Origin: Shewanella jiangmenensis | Lineage (GTDB): Bacteria > Pseudomonadota > Gammaproteobacteria > Enterobacterales > Shewanellaceae | NCBI RefSeq assembly: GCF_018596335.1 | Contig: NZ_JAHEPS010000001.1 | Location: 372,001 to 436,000, forward strand | Length of the DNA: 64,000 bases | Direction: 5' to 3' | In this document: positions 36,840 through 47,236 of the stretch, piece by piece | Layout of the letters: every line of letters begins with the position of its first letter | Numbering within the stretch: position 1 is the first letter of the stretch | Position numbers and translations under genes: made by a program | The notes under the pieces: model-generated | The model's input: only the letters and a program-made list of their open reading frames with translations | Databases searched by the model: none | What the model was told of the DNA's origin: nothing

Positions 36840-38526
36840 ACAGCCGCTCGCGATAGGCGCGCGCGGCACTTTCCCAGCCAAAGCGGCTCGATTTGGCACA
36901 GGCGCTGACCCGCAGCCAGTCGCTGTCGCCGTAATGTTCAAGCAAGGTTTTGAATTTCTTAAGCAGATTAAGCGCAAGCTCGGTTTTATTCTCACCGTCA
37001 AAGCGCCAGCCGTTTTCGCCATCGTTAACCGTGTCCACCAGCCCGCCGACACTCGACACCAGACACGGCTGCCCTTCCCGCATCGCCAGCATCTGGCTTA
37101 TGCCACAGGGCTCAAAGCTGCTTGGCATTAAAAAAAGCGTTCCGGCGCGATAAAGGGTATCCGAAAGCTCAAGATCAAAATGATTGATAAACAAAAAGTT
37201 GCTGTATCTTGCCGAGATGGCCTGAAACTCCCTGGCAATGGTTACATCGCCGCTGCCAAGGAGGATAAAGCGCGCCTTGTCATCAAAGTCACGTAGGGTC
37301 TCAAGCAATGATTCGAGCACGCTTTTGCCCTGTATTTGCATGCGCAGCAGCCCCACTTTCTGCTCGGTCAGCCTGCCCACCGACGTCAGCAAAAATGGCT
37401 GCTGGCTTTTATCTGCGAGCTCATCTGTGTGCTTGTTTATGTGATTATCTGCGAGCTTATCTGAGCGCCTATTTGAAAGCCAAGCAAGCTGCATTTCCTG
37501 CAGCCGGATCCCAGCCAGAAAATCCACCGCCATGACAGGCCCAGCGCAGCCTTGTGAGCTGCCTTGTGCTCTGCCAAGAGCGCCAAGGACGGCAGCCACA
37601 ACGGCATCAGGTTCGGTGCGCCCGGCAGCGGGCTGCTCAGGATACTCGCAGCCATTTAAAATCCCGACCAAACGAGCCTCATCATTGAGGCGCTGCAAAT
37701 CCCCTTCAAGTCCCTCTCCGCCGACAAAACCGGTCGCAGGATCTGAGGGTTTGAGCACCTCGGAGCAATAATGGGGCGACACCAGATGCAGCATATCGGC
37801 CGAATTGATAGCCGCCCTAAGCGGATTAACGCAGTGACCAAAACGCGGGTCCCGCACCCAGGCAGGCGCCGAGTGCTGCCCCAAGCCAAGCCAGGGATAC
37901 CAGGCGGCAAGGGAGGAGGATTCCTGCTCAAGCGGCCGGGTGCCCTGCAGCGAAAGATTATGGATGCTGAGCACCACAGGAATGGCCTTGAGCGACTGAT
38001 ATTTACTGTCCAAAGCCCTCAGTAGCGCAAAAAAGCCCTGATGCCAGTCGTGCAGATGCAGCCTCCGCGGCAAAGGGATAAGCCCAAGGGTGAGCGCTTC
38101 GGCCACTGCCACTCCAAAGAGTGCAAAGCGGTCGGCATCGTCGGCAAAGGGGCGGCCATCGGCGCTGGTGACATAAAGCCTGCCGGGGGAAGAGCGCCAT
38201 AAAGGATGCTCAAGCAAATAAACCGTTTCCCCCGTATCTGCATCAAGATGCTGATAAAGCGCAATTTCTTCCATACCATGACGAAATGGCACCGCAAATC
38301 TGCACCTCTCGCCAAGCCCCAAAGACTGAGTTAAGAAGCCATAGCCCGGCATCACCACACTTACCTTTATGCCCTCCGCCCCCAGCGCCGGTACTATGCC
38401 GGCAATCACATCGGCCATGCCGCCGACCTTGGCGCCTTTAAGAGCGCCGTGCTCGGCGGCCAGCATAAGAACAGACAGCGGCTCAGCCTGCGGCATTAAA
38501 GCTACACCCTCTTTACGCTCTGCCAT
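36832..38526 (-). CDS. glgA: Glycogen synthase (ADP-glucose, GT5)
   Basis: The 564-residue GT5 enzyme has an N-terminal catalytic-domain motif KVGGMADV (the usual form is KTGGLADV), and a C-terminal GT1 domain with PSSFEPCGISQMLAMREG and SSVGGLVDTV. It transfers glucose from ADP-glucose, made by the adjacent GlgC, to glycogen. The length exceeds the roughly 480 residues of E. coli GlgA because of insertions around 290-390. ATG 38526 lies one base after the glgC stop (TAAGATG), implying coupling; ATG 38496 with AGAGGG upstream is an alternative. It is the last gene of the glycogen operon. Confidence 0.9.
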   Translation of the reverse strand: MAERKEGVALMPQAEPLSVLMLAAEHGALKGAKVGGMADVIAGIVPALGAEGIKVSVVMPGYGFLTQSLGLGERCRFAVPFRHGMEEIALYQHLDADTGETVYLLEHPLWRSSPGRLYVTSADGRPFADDADRFALFGVAVAEALTLGLIPLPRRLHLHDWHQGFFALLRALDSKYQSLKAIPVVLSIHNLSLQGTRPLEQESSSLAAWYPWLGLGQHSAPAWVRDPRFGHCVNPLRAAINSADMLHLVSPHYCSEVLKPSDPATGFVGGEGLEGDLQRLNDEARLVGILNGCEYPEQPAAGRTEPDAVVAAVLGALGRAQGSSQGCAGPVMAVDFLAGIRLQEMQLAWLSNRRSDKLADNHINKHTDELADKSQQPFLLTSVGRLTEQKVGLLRMQIQGKSVLESLLETLRDFDDKARFILLGSGDVTIAREFQAISARYSNFLFINHFDLELSDTLYRAGTLFLMPSSFEPCGISQMLAMREGQPCLVSSVGGLVDTVNDGENGWRFDGENKTELALNLLKKFKTLLEHYGDSDWLRVSACAKSSRFGWESAARAYRERLYL

Positions 38527-38527
38527 C

Positions 38528-39796
38528 TTATTCAAACCCCACCGCGAGGCCGAGCATCTCGCGGGTAATAAGCACCACGCCCTTGTCGGTTACCCTGAAG
38601 CCGCGGGCCCTGTCGTGGTCGTGGTTGTAGCCAATCACCATGCCTTCGGGAATGATACAGCCCCGGTCGATGATGGCGTTTTTGATGCGGCAGTTTCGAA
38701 GCACCACCACGTCGGGCAATATCACCGCCCCTTCGACCTCAGAGTATGAGCACACCCGCACCTCGTTAAAGAGCACACTGCGCTTGACCCGGGCGCCGGA
38801 GATAATGCAGCCGCCGGAGACGATGGAGTCCACCGCCATGCCGCGTCTGTCATCATCATCAAACACAAATTTGGCGGGTGGCAGCTGCTCCTGATAGGTC
38901 CAGATGGGCCACTTGGCGTCATAGAGGTTGAGCTGCGGCTCCGGCGATAAGAGCTCCATATTAGCCTGCCAAAAGCTGTCGAGGGTGCCGACATCGCGCC
39001 AATAGTCCTGCCCTACCCCAAGACCACTTTTGAAGTTGTAGGCAAACACCTTGTGCTCACTGATGATGGACGGAATGATGTCCTTGCCAAAGTCGCGATC
39101 AGAGTCGGCTTTTTCAGCATCTTTTTTCAGCTGCTCAAACAAAAACTCAGTGTTGAAGACATAGTTGCCCATAGAGGCAAGGCAGCGCTCAGGGTCGTGG
39201 GGTAATGACTTGGGCTCAGAGGGTTTTTCTTCAAAGCCGATAACCTGCATCTCATCGCTCACTTCCATTACCCCAAAAGCACCCGCCGCTTCCGCCACAC
39301 TGACTTCCTGACAGCACACCGTCATGTCGGCGCCGGACTGGGCATGGGCTGCCAGCATGCTGGCGTAGTCCATGCGATACACATGGTCGCCCGAGAGGAT
39401 CATCACGTACTTGGGCAGCTCGTGGCGGATGATATCGATATTCTGAAACACTGCATCGGCCGTACCCTGATACCAGCTTTGGGAGTAACGCTGGGAGGCG
39501 GGCAGAATTTCCACCGACTCACCCAATTCACGCTTGAAATGGCCCCAGCCGCGCATCACGTGGCGAATAAGCGAATGGGACTGATACTGGGTAACCACCC
39601 CAATGCGGCGAATGCCCGAGTTGACGCAGTTGGACAGCGGAAAATCAATCACCCGGAACTTGCCACCGAAATAGAGCGCCGGTTTGGCGCGCCAATCGGT
39701 GAGTTCATACAGGCGCGAACCCCGGCCACCGGCGAGGATCAGCGCATAGGTTTCCCGGGTCAGGTTACTGATGTAGCGTGGGCTGTGATTGGGCAT
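38528..39796 (-). CDS. glgC: Glucose-1-phosphate adenylyltransferase
   Basis: The 422-residue enzyme has the nucleotidyltransferase start [20 protein letters not shown], the allosteric-site region [19 protein letters not shown], and a C-terminal left-handed beta helix. It makes ADP-glucose from glucose 1-phosphate and ATP, the controlling step of glycogen synthesis, usually activated by glycolytic intermediates. AAGGAG precedes the ATG. It is directly upstream of glgA with a one-base gap. Confidence 0.97.
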   Translation of the reverse strand: MPNHSPRYISNLTRETYALILAGGRGSRLYELTDWRAKPALYFGGKFRVIDFPLSNCVNSGIRRIGVVTQYQSHSLIRHVMRGWGHFKRELGESVEILPASQRYSQSWYQGTADAVFQNIDIIRHELPKYVMILSGDHVYRMDYASMLAAHAQSGADMTVCCQEVSVAEAAGAFGVMEVSDEMQVIGFEEKPSEPKSLPHDPERCLASMGNYVFNTEFLFEQLKKDAEKADSDRDFGKDIIPSIISEHKVFAYNFKSGLGVGQDYWRDVGTLDSFWQANMELLSPEPQLNLYDAKWPIWTYQEQLPPAKFVFDDDDRRGMAVDSIVSGGCIISGARVKRSVLFNEVRVCSYSEVEGAVILPDVVVLRNCRIKNAIIDRGCIIPEGMVIGYNHDHDRARGFRVTDKGVVLITREMLGLAVGFE

Positions 39797-39819
39797 ACAA
39801 GGCTCCTTGATTCAGGTTG

Positions 39820-42330
39820 TCAGGCGCCGCGCCAGATATCGTCGCGATAACGGGCAATGGTGGCATCGGAGGAAAAGCGGCCGCTGGCGGCAGTATTGCG
39901 AATACTGCGCACCGTCCACTCGTCGGGGGTTGCGTAAAGCGCCGCGGCGCGCGCCTGGGCGCTCACAAAGGAGTCAAAGTCAGCGGCGGTCATCCATTGA
40001 TCCCAGGGGCTTTCGATGGCATCGATTAAAGGGTCAAAGAGGCCCGGCTCCTGCAGACTGAAATGACCACTGCGGACAAGCTCAAGCACGCTACTAAGGG
40101 CGGGCGAAGCGGCGATGATGTCTTTGGGGCGGTAATCTTCCTTAATCCTTGCCACCTCATCGGCATTGAGGCCAAACAGGAAAAAGTTGTCCTCGCCCAC
40201 GGCTTCCAGAATTTCGATATTGGCGCCATCCAGGGTGCCCATGGTGAGCGCACCATTCATCATGAATTTCATGTTGCCGGTGCCGGAGGCTTCTTTGCCG
40301 GCGGTGGAAATCTGCTCCGATAAATCTGCGCCCGGGGCTATCACTTCCATGGCGCTCACGTTGTAGTTGGGCAAAAAGGCAAACCGCAGCCAGGGCGCAA
40401 CGTGGGGGTCGCTGTTAACCATGTGGGCCACATTACCGGCAAGCTTGATTATGAGTTTGGCGGTGGCGTAACCCGGCGCCGCCTTGCCGCCAATCAGCAC
40501 GCAGCGGGGCACCATGCCTTGGGTATCGCCCTTCAGCACCCGCTGATAGAGATGAATAACATGCAGCACATTCATCAGCTGGCGCTTGTATTCATGGATG
40601 CGCTTAACCTGCACATCGAACAGCATTTGGGTGTCGAAGGTAACGCCACATTCACGTTCAACGAGGGCCGCCAGTGCCGCCTTGTTGGCAGTTTTCACCC
40701 CGCGCCAGGCCTTGATGAAGTCAGTGTCCGAGGTAAAGGCGCCGAGGCTTGAAAGCCGGTTTAAGTCGTCGCGCCAGTCGCTGCCAAGGCGGCGGTCGAT
40801 AAGGCTTGCAAGCTGCGGATTACAGGCCATCAGCCAGCGCCTTGGGGTAACCCCATTGGTTTTATTGTTGAATTTCTCTGCCCAAAGGGCATGAAAATCC
40901 TTGAAAAGACCACGGGTTAAAAGCTCGGTGTGCAGCGCCGCCACGCCATTGACTGAAAAGCTGCCGACAATGGCAAGGTAGGCCATCCGCACCCGGGGTT
41001 CGCTGCCCTCTTCAATAATCGACATCTTGGCCAGCATGTCGGCATCGCCGGGCCAGTGGTGGGCTACCAAATCCAGGTATCTTGCGTTGATTTCAAAGAT
41101 GATTTCCAAAATCCGCGGCAACATGTGCCCCAGCATACGGACACTCCAGCACTCCAGCGCTTCCGGCAGCAGGGTATGGTTGGTGTAGGCCATGGTGGCG
41201 CTGGTGATTGCCCAGGCCTCATCCCACTCAAGGCAATGCACATCGATAAGGAGCCGCATCAGCTCAGGCACGGCAATGGCCGGATGGGTGTCGTTAAGCT
41301 GCACCACGTTGTGTTTGGCAAATTGACTCAAGTCATCCCCAAAGCGGGCAATATGGCGGCGCAGCATGTCCTGCAGACTCGCCGAGCACAAAAAGTACTG
41401 CTGGCGCAGCCTAAGCTCCTTGCCGTTTTCACTGGCATCATTGGGATAGAGCACCATGGTGATCTGCTCGGCAAGGTTCTTACGGGCCACGGCTTCGGCA
41501 TAGTCGCCCTGATTAAACTCTTCCAAATCAAAATCATCGGTGGCTTCGGCCTTCCACAGCCTCAGGGTATTGATGCGGCCGTTGCGATAACCGGGCACCG
41601 GCATATCGTGGGGCACGGCCCGCACATCCTGAGTGCCGACCCACTGGATATGCCGCCTGCCCGCGCGGTCAACATAGGACTCGGTATGGCCGAAAAAGGG
41701 CACCAGCACCGCCAGCGCGTGCAGACGCACTTCCCAGGGGTTGCCCTCTTTAAGCCAGCGATCCGGCCGCTCAATCTGAAAGCCATCGACAATCTTCTGG
41801 GCGAACATGCCGTACTCGTAGCGGATGCCGTAACCTGTGGCGGCAATGTCCATGCTGGCGCAGGAATCCAAAAAGCAGGCTGCCAGCCTGCCAAGGCCGC
41901 CATTGCCAAGACCGGCGTCGTGCTCCTGCTCGGCAATCTCTTCAAGGCTTGCGGCAAAGGGCGTCAGCGCGTCGCGGGCATCCTTTGTTAAATCCAGATT
42001 CAGCAGCGCATTGCCAAGGGCGCGGCCCATCAGGAATTCCAGCGACAGATAGGCCACCTGCCGCTTATTCCCCTCGGCATCCCTGCTGCGGGTGCTACGC
42101 CAGTCATCGAGAAGCTGCTCTTTTACCCCGAGGGCGAGCGCGTGAAATAAATCCTGCCCCTGGGGTTCAAACCGGCACAGGTTGTAACGCAGTTGCCGCT
42201 CAAGGCAGGCGGGCAGCGCATCACAGGGCTCGCAGGGCTCATGACGGCTTTTACCTTTCATCGAATGCTCAGCGACCTGCACGCCACCGGCAGCAGCTGA
42301 TTCAACCGTACTTGTTTCACGCTTAGGCAT
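39820..42330 (-). CDS. glgP: Glycogen/alpha-glucan phosphorylase
   Basis: The 836-residue GT35 phosphorylase has the family segments YLSLEFLMGRALGNALLNL, EHDAGLGNGGLGRLAACFLD and the PLP-binding region EASGTGNMKFMMNGALTMGT with the Schiff-base Lys at about 687. It releases glucose 1-phosphate from glycogen ends. Start is ATG 42330 because AAAGGAG is 6 bases upstream; the upstream GTG in frame overlaps that site. It lies between glgX and glgC in the operon. Confidence 0.97.
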   Translation of the reverse strand: MPKRETSTVESAAAGGVQVAEHSMKGKSRHEPCEPCDALPACLERQLRYNLCRFEPQGQDLFHALALGVKEQLLDDWRSTRSRDAEGNKRQVAYLSLEFLMGRALGNALLNLDLTKDARDALTPFAASLEEIAEQEHDAGLGNGGLGRLAACFLDSCASMDIAATGYGIRYEYGMFAQKIVDGFQIERPDRWLKEGNPWEVRLHALAVLVPFFGHTESYVDRAGRRHIQWVGTQDVRAVPHDMPVPGYRNGRINTLRLWKAEATDDFDLEEFNQGDYAEAVARKNLAEQITMVLYPNDASENGKELRLRQQYFLCSASLQDMLRRHIARFGDDLSQFAKHNVVQLNDTHPAIAVPELMRLLIDVHCLEWDEAWAITSATMAYTNHTLLPEALECWSVRMLGHMLPRILEIIFEINARYLDLVAHHWPGDADMLAKMSIIEEGSEPRVRMAYLAIVGSFSVNGVAALHTELLTRGLFKDFHALWAEKFNNKTNGVTPRRWLMACNPQLASLIDRRLGSDWRDDLNRLSSLGAFTSDTDFIKAWRGVKTANKAALAALVERECGVTFDTQMLFDVQVKRIHEYKRQLMNVLHVIHLYQRVLKGDTQGMVPRCVLIGGKAAPGYATAKLIIKLAGNVAHMVNSDPHVAPWLRFAFLPNYNVSAMEVIAPGADLSEQISTAGKEASGTGNMKFMMNGALTMGTLDGANIEILEAVGEDNFFLFGLNADEVARIKEDYRPKDIIAASPALSSVLELVRSGHFSLQEPGLFDPLIDAIESPWDQWMTAADFDSFVSAQARAAALYATPDEWTVRSIRNTAASGRFSSDATIARYRDDIWRGA

Positions 42331-42360
42331 AACTTGCTCCTTTGCCACACGCCAAAAGGC

Positions 42361-44673
42361 TTAAAGGTTGCCGCCACACAGGGTTTGCGGTGCTGACGGA
42401 GAAAGCGGTGCTGACTCAGAAAATTGCCCGTCTGGCGCCAAAGGCAGACTGTGCAGCAGCGCCGCGCCAAAGGCCGGCAGATACACACAGCTGCCGCTCT
42501 GCACCATGCGGCCCCGGAGAAGGCCGCTGCCATCAGGATGGTTATCAGAACTGCTCATAAAGTCAGCGGCATTGCTGCAAAGCACCTCAAGCTTCGACCA
42601 GAGGTTGAATGCCGGCAGGCGGACGATGCGCCCCTCGCTGGCGGGATTTATCACAAACAGCAGTAGCTGCTCGCCGCGAAGGGGGTGATGCTCACCAAAG
42701 GCAGCGATGAGTGCTGTGGTGCCCCGGATAGGCTCGACTGCAAATGCCTGCTCCTCTGCGGCCACTTCCTGTTTTGACAGGCACTCGAGCGCGGCGGAAT
42801 TCGCCCTGCACGCATCCGGGCTTGTATCGAAAAAGTTCGGCTCGGCCCCGAATGCATCACCTATGGCCTGCGCCAGCGGCGTTTGCTCATGGCGCGGCCC
42901 GAAAGCCCTTGCTATGCCCGCCTTAAGCTCAGCCTTTGCCGCGCCCTGCCAGTCGGCGTCCTGCATCGGCTCGCCGCGCTCATTAAACCAGGCCAGAAAA
43001 CGCCCCTTGCGGCCATCTTCGACGCTGGTGCTGTGGATGTAGTGTTCGGCGCCGAGGAGCGGCAGGCGGCGACGGATGGCAATGAGCTCACGTACAAATT
43101 CGGCAAAGCCGTGGTCGGCGTTTTCCCAGTCAATCCAGGCGAGCGGATTGTCCTGACAATAGGCATTGTTGTTGCCCTTTTGGGTTTGCCACAGCTCATC
43201 ACCGGCGCGCAGCATAGGTACCCCAAAGGAGAACAGCAGCGTCATCAGCATGGCGCGGGCCTTGTGCTGGCGCAGCGGCTCAAGCTCGGGGGCATCGCCC
43301 TCAACGCCCTGATTCTGGCTCAGGTTTTCCCGGTGGCCGTCGCGGTTATCTTCAAGGTTCGCCTCGTTGTGGCGCTCGGTGTAGGAGAGTAAATCCCGAA
43401 GCGTAAAACCGTCGTGACTGGTGATGAAGTTAAGGCTCGCCCAGGGGCCACGCAGGCTTGCTTCAAACAGATCCGCCGAGCCGTGAAAGCGGCGGGCAAA
43501 CTCCCCCAGCATGGTTTCATCGCCGCGCCACAGGCGGCGGATGGCGTCGCGGTATTTATCATTCCACTCCGAAAACGCCATAGGAAACTCGCCCAAGCGA
43601 TAGCCACCGGGCCCCACATCCCAAGGCTCGGCAATGAGTTTAAGGCGCTTGAGCTGAGGGTCCTGGCCGATGGCGGCAAAAAAGCCGCTCATCACATCAA
43701 AACCGGTCGCGGTGCGGCCAAGGCAGGCAGCCAAATCGAAGCGAAAGCCATCAACACCGCCCACCTCACTCCAGTAGCGCAGCGAATCCAGCACCAGCTC
43801 AAGCACCCGTGGATGATTGAGATTCAATGTGTTACCGCAGCCGGTGTCGTTGATATAACCGCCAGACGGCGTGAGCCGGTAATAGGCGGCATTATCGAGG
43901 GCCTTGAAGCTGTAAACCGGTCCCTCGGCGCCACCTTCGGCGGTGTGGTTGTAGACCACATCCAAAATCACCTCGATGCCGCGGCTGTGGAGGTCATCGA
44001 CCATGGCGCGAAAGTCGCCAATATCGCCGTAGTCACTGTGGGGCGCGAAAAAGCCGATGCTGTTGTAACCCCAGTAGTTGGTAAGGCCCTTATCGGTTAG
44101 AAAGGGCTCATGAAAAAACTGCTGGCAGGGCATCAGCTCAACTGCGGTAATGCCAAGATTGGCGAGATAATCGAGCACCTTTGGCTCAGTAAAAGCGAGA
44201 AACTTGCCGCGATGCTCATCGCGAATGCCGGGAAAACCCATGGAAAAGCCCTTTACATGCAGCTCGTACAGCACGCTGTGCTCCATCGGCACACGGGGCC
44301 TTGGGTGCACAAAAGGCGGCAGCGCGGCGATATCCACCAAACGACTTTTGAGGGCAGGCACTTCAGTTTGCGCCTTTGCTGGCATGCCAACTATGGCGCG
44401 GGCATAGGGGTCAAGCAGCAGCCTTGATGGGTCTTTGAGTCTGCCAAAGGCCTGATGCTCGCCGTGAACCCGGTAGCCATAACACTGGCCATGGCGCACC
44501 CCATCGACACGTAAAGACCAGAGGTCGCCGCGCCGCTTCATCGGATAACAGAACTCTTTGCCGGCCTCATCAATCAGGCATAAAAACACCGCCTGACTGT
44601 CGCCGCTGAATACACAAAAGTCGGCGCCCTTGTCGGTTAGCCATACTCCCGGCTGCCCGGCGTGGAAGTTCAT
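42361..44673 (-). CDS. glgX: Glycogen debranching enzyme GlgX
   Basis: The 770-residue protein has an N-terminal CBM48 domain and a GH13 alpha-amylase barrel typical of GlgX/isoamylase. The catalytic Asp is in [12 protein letters not shown] (about 312), the Glu in LIAEPWDVG (about 347) and the third acid in [14 protein letters not shown]. It cuts alpha-1,6 branches of phosphorylase-limited glycogen. It overlaps the glgB stop by four bases (ATGA) and lies 30 bases before glgP. The C-terminal third is longer than E. coli GlgX (about 657 residues). Confidence 0.95.
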   Translation of the reverse strand: MNFHAGQPGVWLTDKGADFCVFSGDSQAVFLCLIDEAGKEFCYPMKRRGDLWSLRVDGVRHGQCYGYRVHGEHQAFGRLKDPSRLLLDPYARAIVGMPAKAQTEVPALKSRLVDIAALPPFVHPRPRVPMEHSVLYELHVKGFSMGFPGIRDEHRGKFLAFTEPKVLDYLANLGITAVELMPCQQFFHEPFLTDKGLTNYWGYNSIGFFAPHSDYGDIGDFRAMVDDLHSRGIEVILDVVYNHTAEGGAEGPVYSFKALDNAAYYRLTPSGGYINDTGCGNTLNLNHPRVLELVLDSLRYWSEVGGVDGFRFDLAACLGRTATGFDVMSGFFAAIGQDPQLKRLKLIAEPWDVGPGGYRLGEFPMAFSEWNDKYRDAIRRLWRGDETMLGEFARRFHGSADLFEASLRGPWASLNFITSHDGFTLRDLLSYTERHNEANLEDNRDGHRENLSQNQGVEGDAPELEPLRQHKARAMLMTLLFSFGVPMLRAGDELWQTQKGNNNAYCQDNPLAWIDWENADHGFAEFVRELIAIRRRLPLLGAEHYIHSTSVEDGRKGRFLAWFNERGEPMQDADWQGAAKAELKAGIARAFGPRHEQTPLAQAIGDAFGAEPNFFDTSPDACRANSAALECLSKQEVAAEEQAFAVEPIRGTTALIAAFGEHHPLRGEQLLLFVINPASEGRIVRLPAFNLWSKLEVLCSNAADFMSSSDNHPDGSGLLRGRMVQSGSCVYLPAFGAALLHSLPLAPDGQFSESAPLSPSAPQTLCGGNL

Positions 44674-47210
44674 TTGCTGACTCCTTTTGCCGTAACAGAT
44701 GAGCGGCGCTTGGCCGGAGCTCGGGTTGAGGGAGTTGAGGGAGTTGAGTGAGTTGAGTGAACAGCGGCATTAGCTGTCGCGGCGACGGCGTTTGAGCCGG
44801 TTTTTATGGCTGATCCGCTTGCTGGAAAAGCCCGTCCAATAACCAAACAAGCAAGGGGCGGCACTGTGATAAGGGCGCTTCTTCGCTGCCCCTGTGCAGG
44901 CACGTCGTCACAGACAATTACCCCGCCATTGCCCTGATTGCTGCCGCCGTAACAGTGGGCATCGCTGTTTAAAAGCTCGCGCCACTCATCGGCAGCTGCA
45001 CTGTCCTGCCCCGCAAAACAGGCCTGCCCAGCAACACTGTACTGCTCAGCATCATGTTCCCCAGCGTCAGCCTCGATAACATCCGGCAGCCCAAGCCGGT
45101 AGCCGTGATACAGCTCAGGGGTCATATTGACCACAAACACCAGCGCCTCTTCGCCCCTGCCGCGCACAAAGGCGTAAATGCCGTGGGCGGCGTTGTCGCA
45201 GTCAAGCCAATGAAAGGCGGACATATCATGGTCACTCTGCCCAAGCACAGTGCGCTCGCGGTACAAGCGGTTTAAATCGGCAAGCCACAGCGCCAGTCCC
45301 TGATGGGGCGCATATTGCAAAAGGTGCCAGTCGAGGCTTCTGTCGTGGTTCCATTCATCACGCTGACCAAACTCGCCGCCCATAAACAGCAGCTTTTTGC
45401 CGGGGAAGCCCCACATGTAGCCGTAGTAGGCGCGAAGCGTGGCGAACTTCTGCCAGTCGTCACCGGGAATTTTCGACAGCAGCGCGCCTTTGCCGTGCAC
45501 CACTTCGTCGTGACTTATGGACAAAATAAACTGCTCGCTATGGCCGTACATGATGCCGAACGTAAGCTGATGATGATGAAAACTGCGATAGACAGGGTCT
45601 TTGGCGAGATAACTTAAGCTGTCGTTCATCCAGCCCATGTTCCATTTAAAGCCAAAGCCAAGCCCGCCCTGATGCACGGGCCGGGTAACACCATCCCAGG
45701 CGGTGGACTCTTCGGCAATCATGATGATGCCCGGGAACTCGGCATAAAGCCGTTGATTCAGTAGCTTTAAAAAGTCGATGGCATCGAGGTTTTCGCGGCC
45801 ACCTTCGCTGTTTGGCAGCCACTGCCCCGCCTCGCGGCTGTAATCCAGATACAGCATCGACGACACAGCATCGAGCCTGAGCCCATCGATGTGAAAGTCC
45901 CGAAGCCACACGGTGGCCGCCGACAGTAAAAAGCTTTGCACTTCGGCGCGGCCATAGTTGTAGATCAGGGTGTCCCAGTCGGGATGGCGTCCAAGGCGCG
46001 GATCTTCATGCTCATAAAGGCAACTGCCGTCGAAGCGTGCCAGGCCATGGGCATCGGATGGGAAATGGGCTATCACCCAATCCAGCAGCACGCCAATGCC
46101 GGCGCGATGACAGACATCCACCAGATATTTAAGGTCATCGGCACTGCCAAAGCGCTGGGTGGGGGCAAAGAGGCCCACCGGCTGGTAACCCCATGAACCA
46201 TCAAAGGGAAACTCCGACAGCGGCATCAGCTCAATATGGGTAAAGCCCATGGACTTGATGTAAGGCACCAACTCATCGGCAAGCTCGCGGTAACTGAGCC
46301 AGGCACCTTCAGGCTGCTCACTGCCGTCCTGCTTTCGCCGCCAGGAGCCGGGATGAAGCTCGTAAATACTCACCGCTTCTTTGTGCCAGTCGCGGCTGCG
46401 CCCGCTCATCCAGGCATCGTCCTGCCACACAAATGCGGAGGCTGGCGCGATTCTGGATGCATTGTTGGGCGCCGCTTCCATCGCTTTGGCAAAGGGGTCA
46501 GATTTGATAAGAAGCTCGCCTGCGGGCGTGAGGATTTCAAACTTGTAGTGGGCAAAATCCTGCACTGCCGGGATAAAAATCTCCCAGATGCCGCTGGCGG
46601 GGTGCTGGCGCATCACATGCACCCGGCCGTCCCAGTGGTTGAAATCGCCAATCACAGAAACCCGTTTGGCATTGGGCGCCCAAACGCAAAACAAAATACC
46701 CGCCACGCCATCGACCACACGCTGGTTGGCCCCCAGATAATCCTGGGCATACAGCTCACGCCCCTCACCGAAAAGGTAGAGCGAAGTGTCGTCAAGCTGT
46801 GAGCCAAAGCCGTAGGGGTCATCAATCACCACCTCAAAGGCGGGATAGGCCACCCGCAGCCGGTAGGCGAAGGGATTAGTGCGCCGCCCAAGCAGGCCTG
46901 CAAACAGCCCCTCCCGCGCCACCGCATCAAGACTTGCTACCTTTTTACCGTCTTTGGTCAGCACATCCACCGCCATGGCCCCCGGCAAAAAGCAGCGCAC
47001 AAGGAGCTTGCCGGCGACCTTGTGCATGCCCAGCAGAGAAAACACATCCACGTATTCGCCGCGGGCGAGCAGGCGGGCCGCATCGTCGCTGATAAGGGCG
47101 CTACTTGCCTTCAGGTTCACCTCGGCCTCACCGCAGTAAGAGGCAATTGCCTTAACACCCGGCGCTGGGGTGGTAGTTACGTCGCTGTCACACACATCCG
47201 GGGCTGTCAT
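44670..47210 (-). CDS. glgB: 1,4-alpha-glucan branching enzyme
   Basis: The 846-residue protein has two N-terminal CBM48-type domains and a GH13 barrel, with the nucleophile in [12 protein letters not shown] (about 445), the acid in MIAEESTAW (about 498) and [10 protein letters not shown]. It makes alpha-1,6 branches. The C-terminus (about 725-846) is longer than in E. coli (728 residues total) and ends in a low-complexity Ser/Thr/Pro/Ala tail containing a HST/PST repeat. ATG 47210 is preceded by GGAGG; the in-frame TTG at 47228 is not needed. Confidence 0.95.
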   Translation of the reverse strand: MTAPDVCDSDVTTTPAPGVKAIASYCGEAEVNLKASSALISDDAARLLARGEYVDVFSLLGMHKVAGKLLVRCFLPGAMAVDVLTKDGKKVASLDAVAREGLFAGLLGRRTNPFAYRLRVAYPAFEVVIDDPYGFGSQLDDTSLYLFGEGRELYAQDYLGANQRVVDGVAGILFCVWAPNAKRVSVIGDFNHWDGRVHVMRQHPASGIWEIFIPAVQDFAHYKFEILTPAGELLIKSDPFAKAMEAAPNNASRIAPASAFVWQDDAWMSGRSRDWHKEAVSIYELHPGSWRRKQDGSEQPEGAWLSYRELADELVPYIKSMGFTHIELMPLSEFPFDGSWGYQPVGLFAPTQRFGSADDLKYLVDVCHRAGIGVLLDWVIAHFPSDAHGLARFDGSCLYEHEDPRLGRHPDWDTLIYNYGRAEVQSFLLSAATVWLRDFHIDGLRLDAVSSMLYLDYSREAGQWLPNSEGGRENLDAIDFLKLLNQRLYAEFPGIIMIAEESTAWDGVTRPVHQGGLGFGFKWNMGWMNDSLSYLAKDPVYRSFHHHQLTFGIMYGHSEQFILSISHDEVVHGKGALLSKIPGDDWQKFATLRAYYGYMWGFPGKKLLFMGGEFGQRDEWNHDRSLDWHLLQYAPHQGLALWLADLNRLYRERTVLGQSDHDMSAFHWLDCDNAAHGIYAFVRGRGEEALVFVVNMTPELYHGYRLGLPDVIEADAGEHDAEQYSVAGQACFAGQDSAAADEWRELLNSDAHCYGGSNQGNGGVIVCDDVPAQGQRRSALITVPPLACLVIGRAFPASGSAIKTGSNAVAATANAAVHSTHSTPSTPSTRAPAKRRSSVTAKGVSK
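44726..44761 (-). repeat. 9-bp tandem repeat in the glgB tail
   Basis: Four units read on the plus strand: TTGAGGGAG twice, TTGAGTGAG, TTGAGTGAA. They encode the Ser-Thr-Pro/His repeats near the GlgB C-terminus. Confidence 0.85.
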
Positions 47211-47236
47211 GCTGTCCTCCAAAGGCAAAAATGAAA

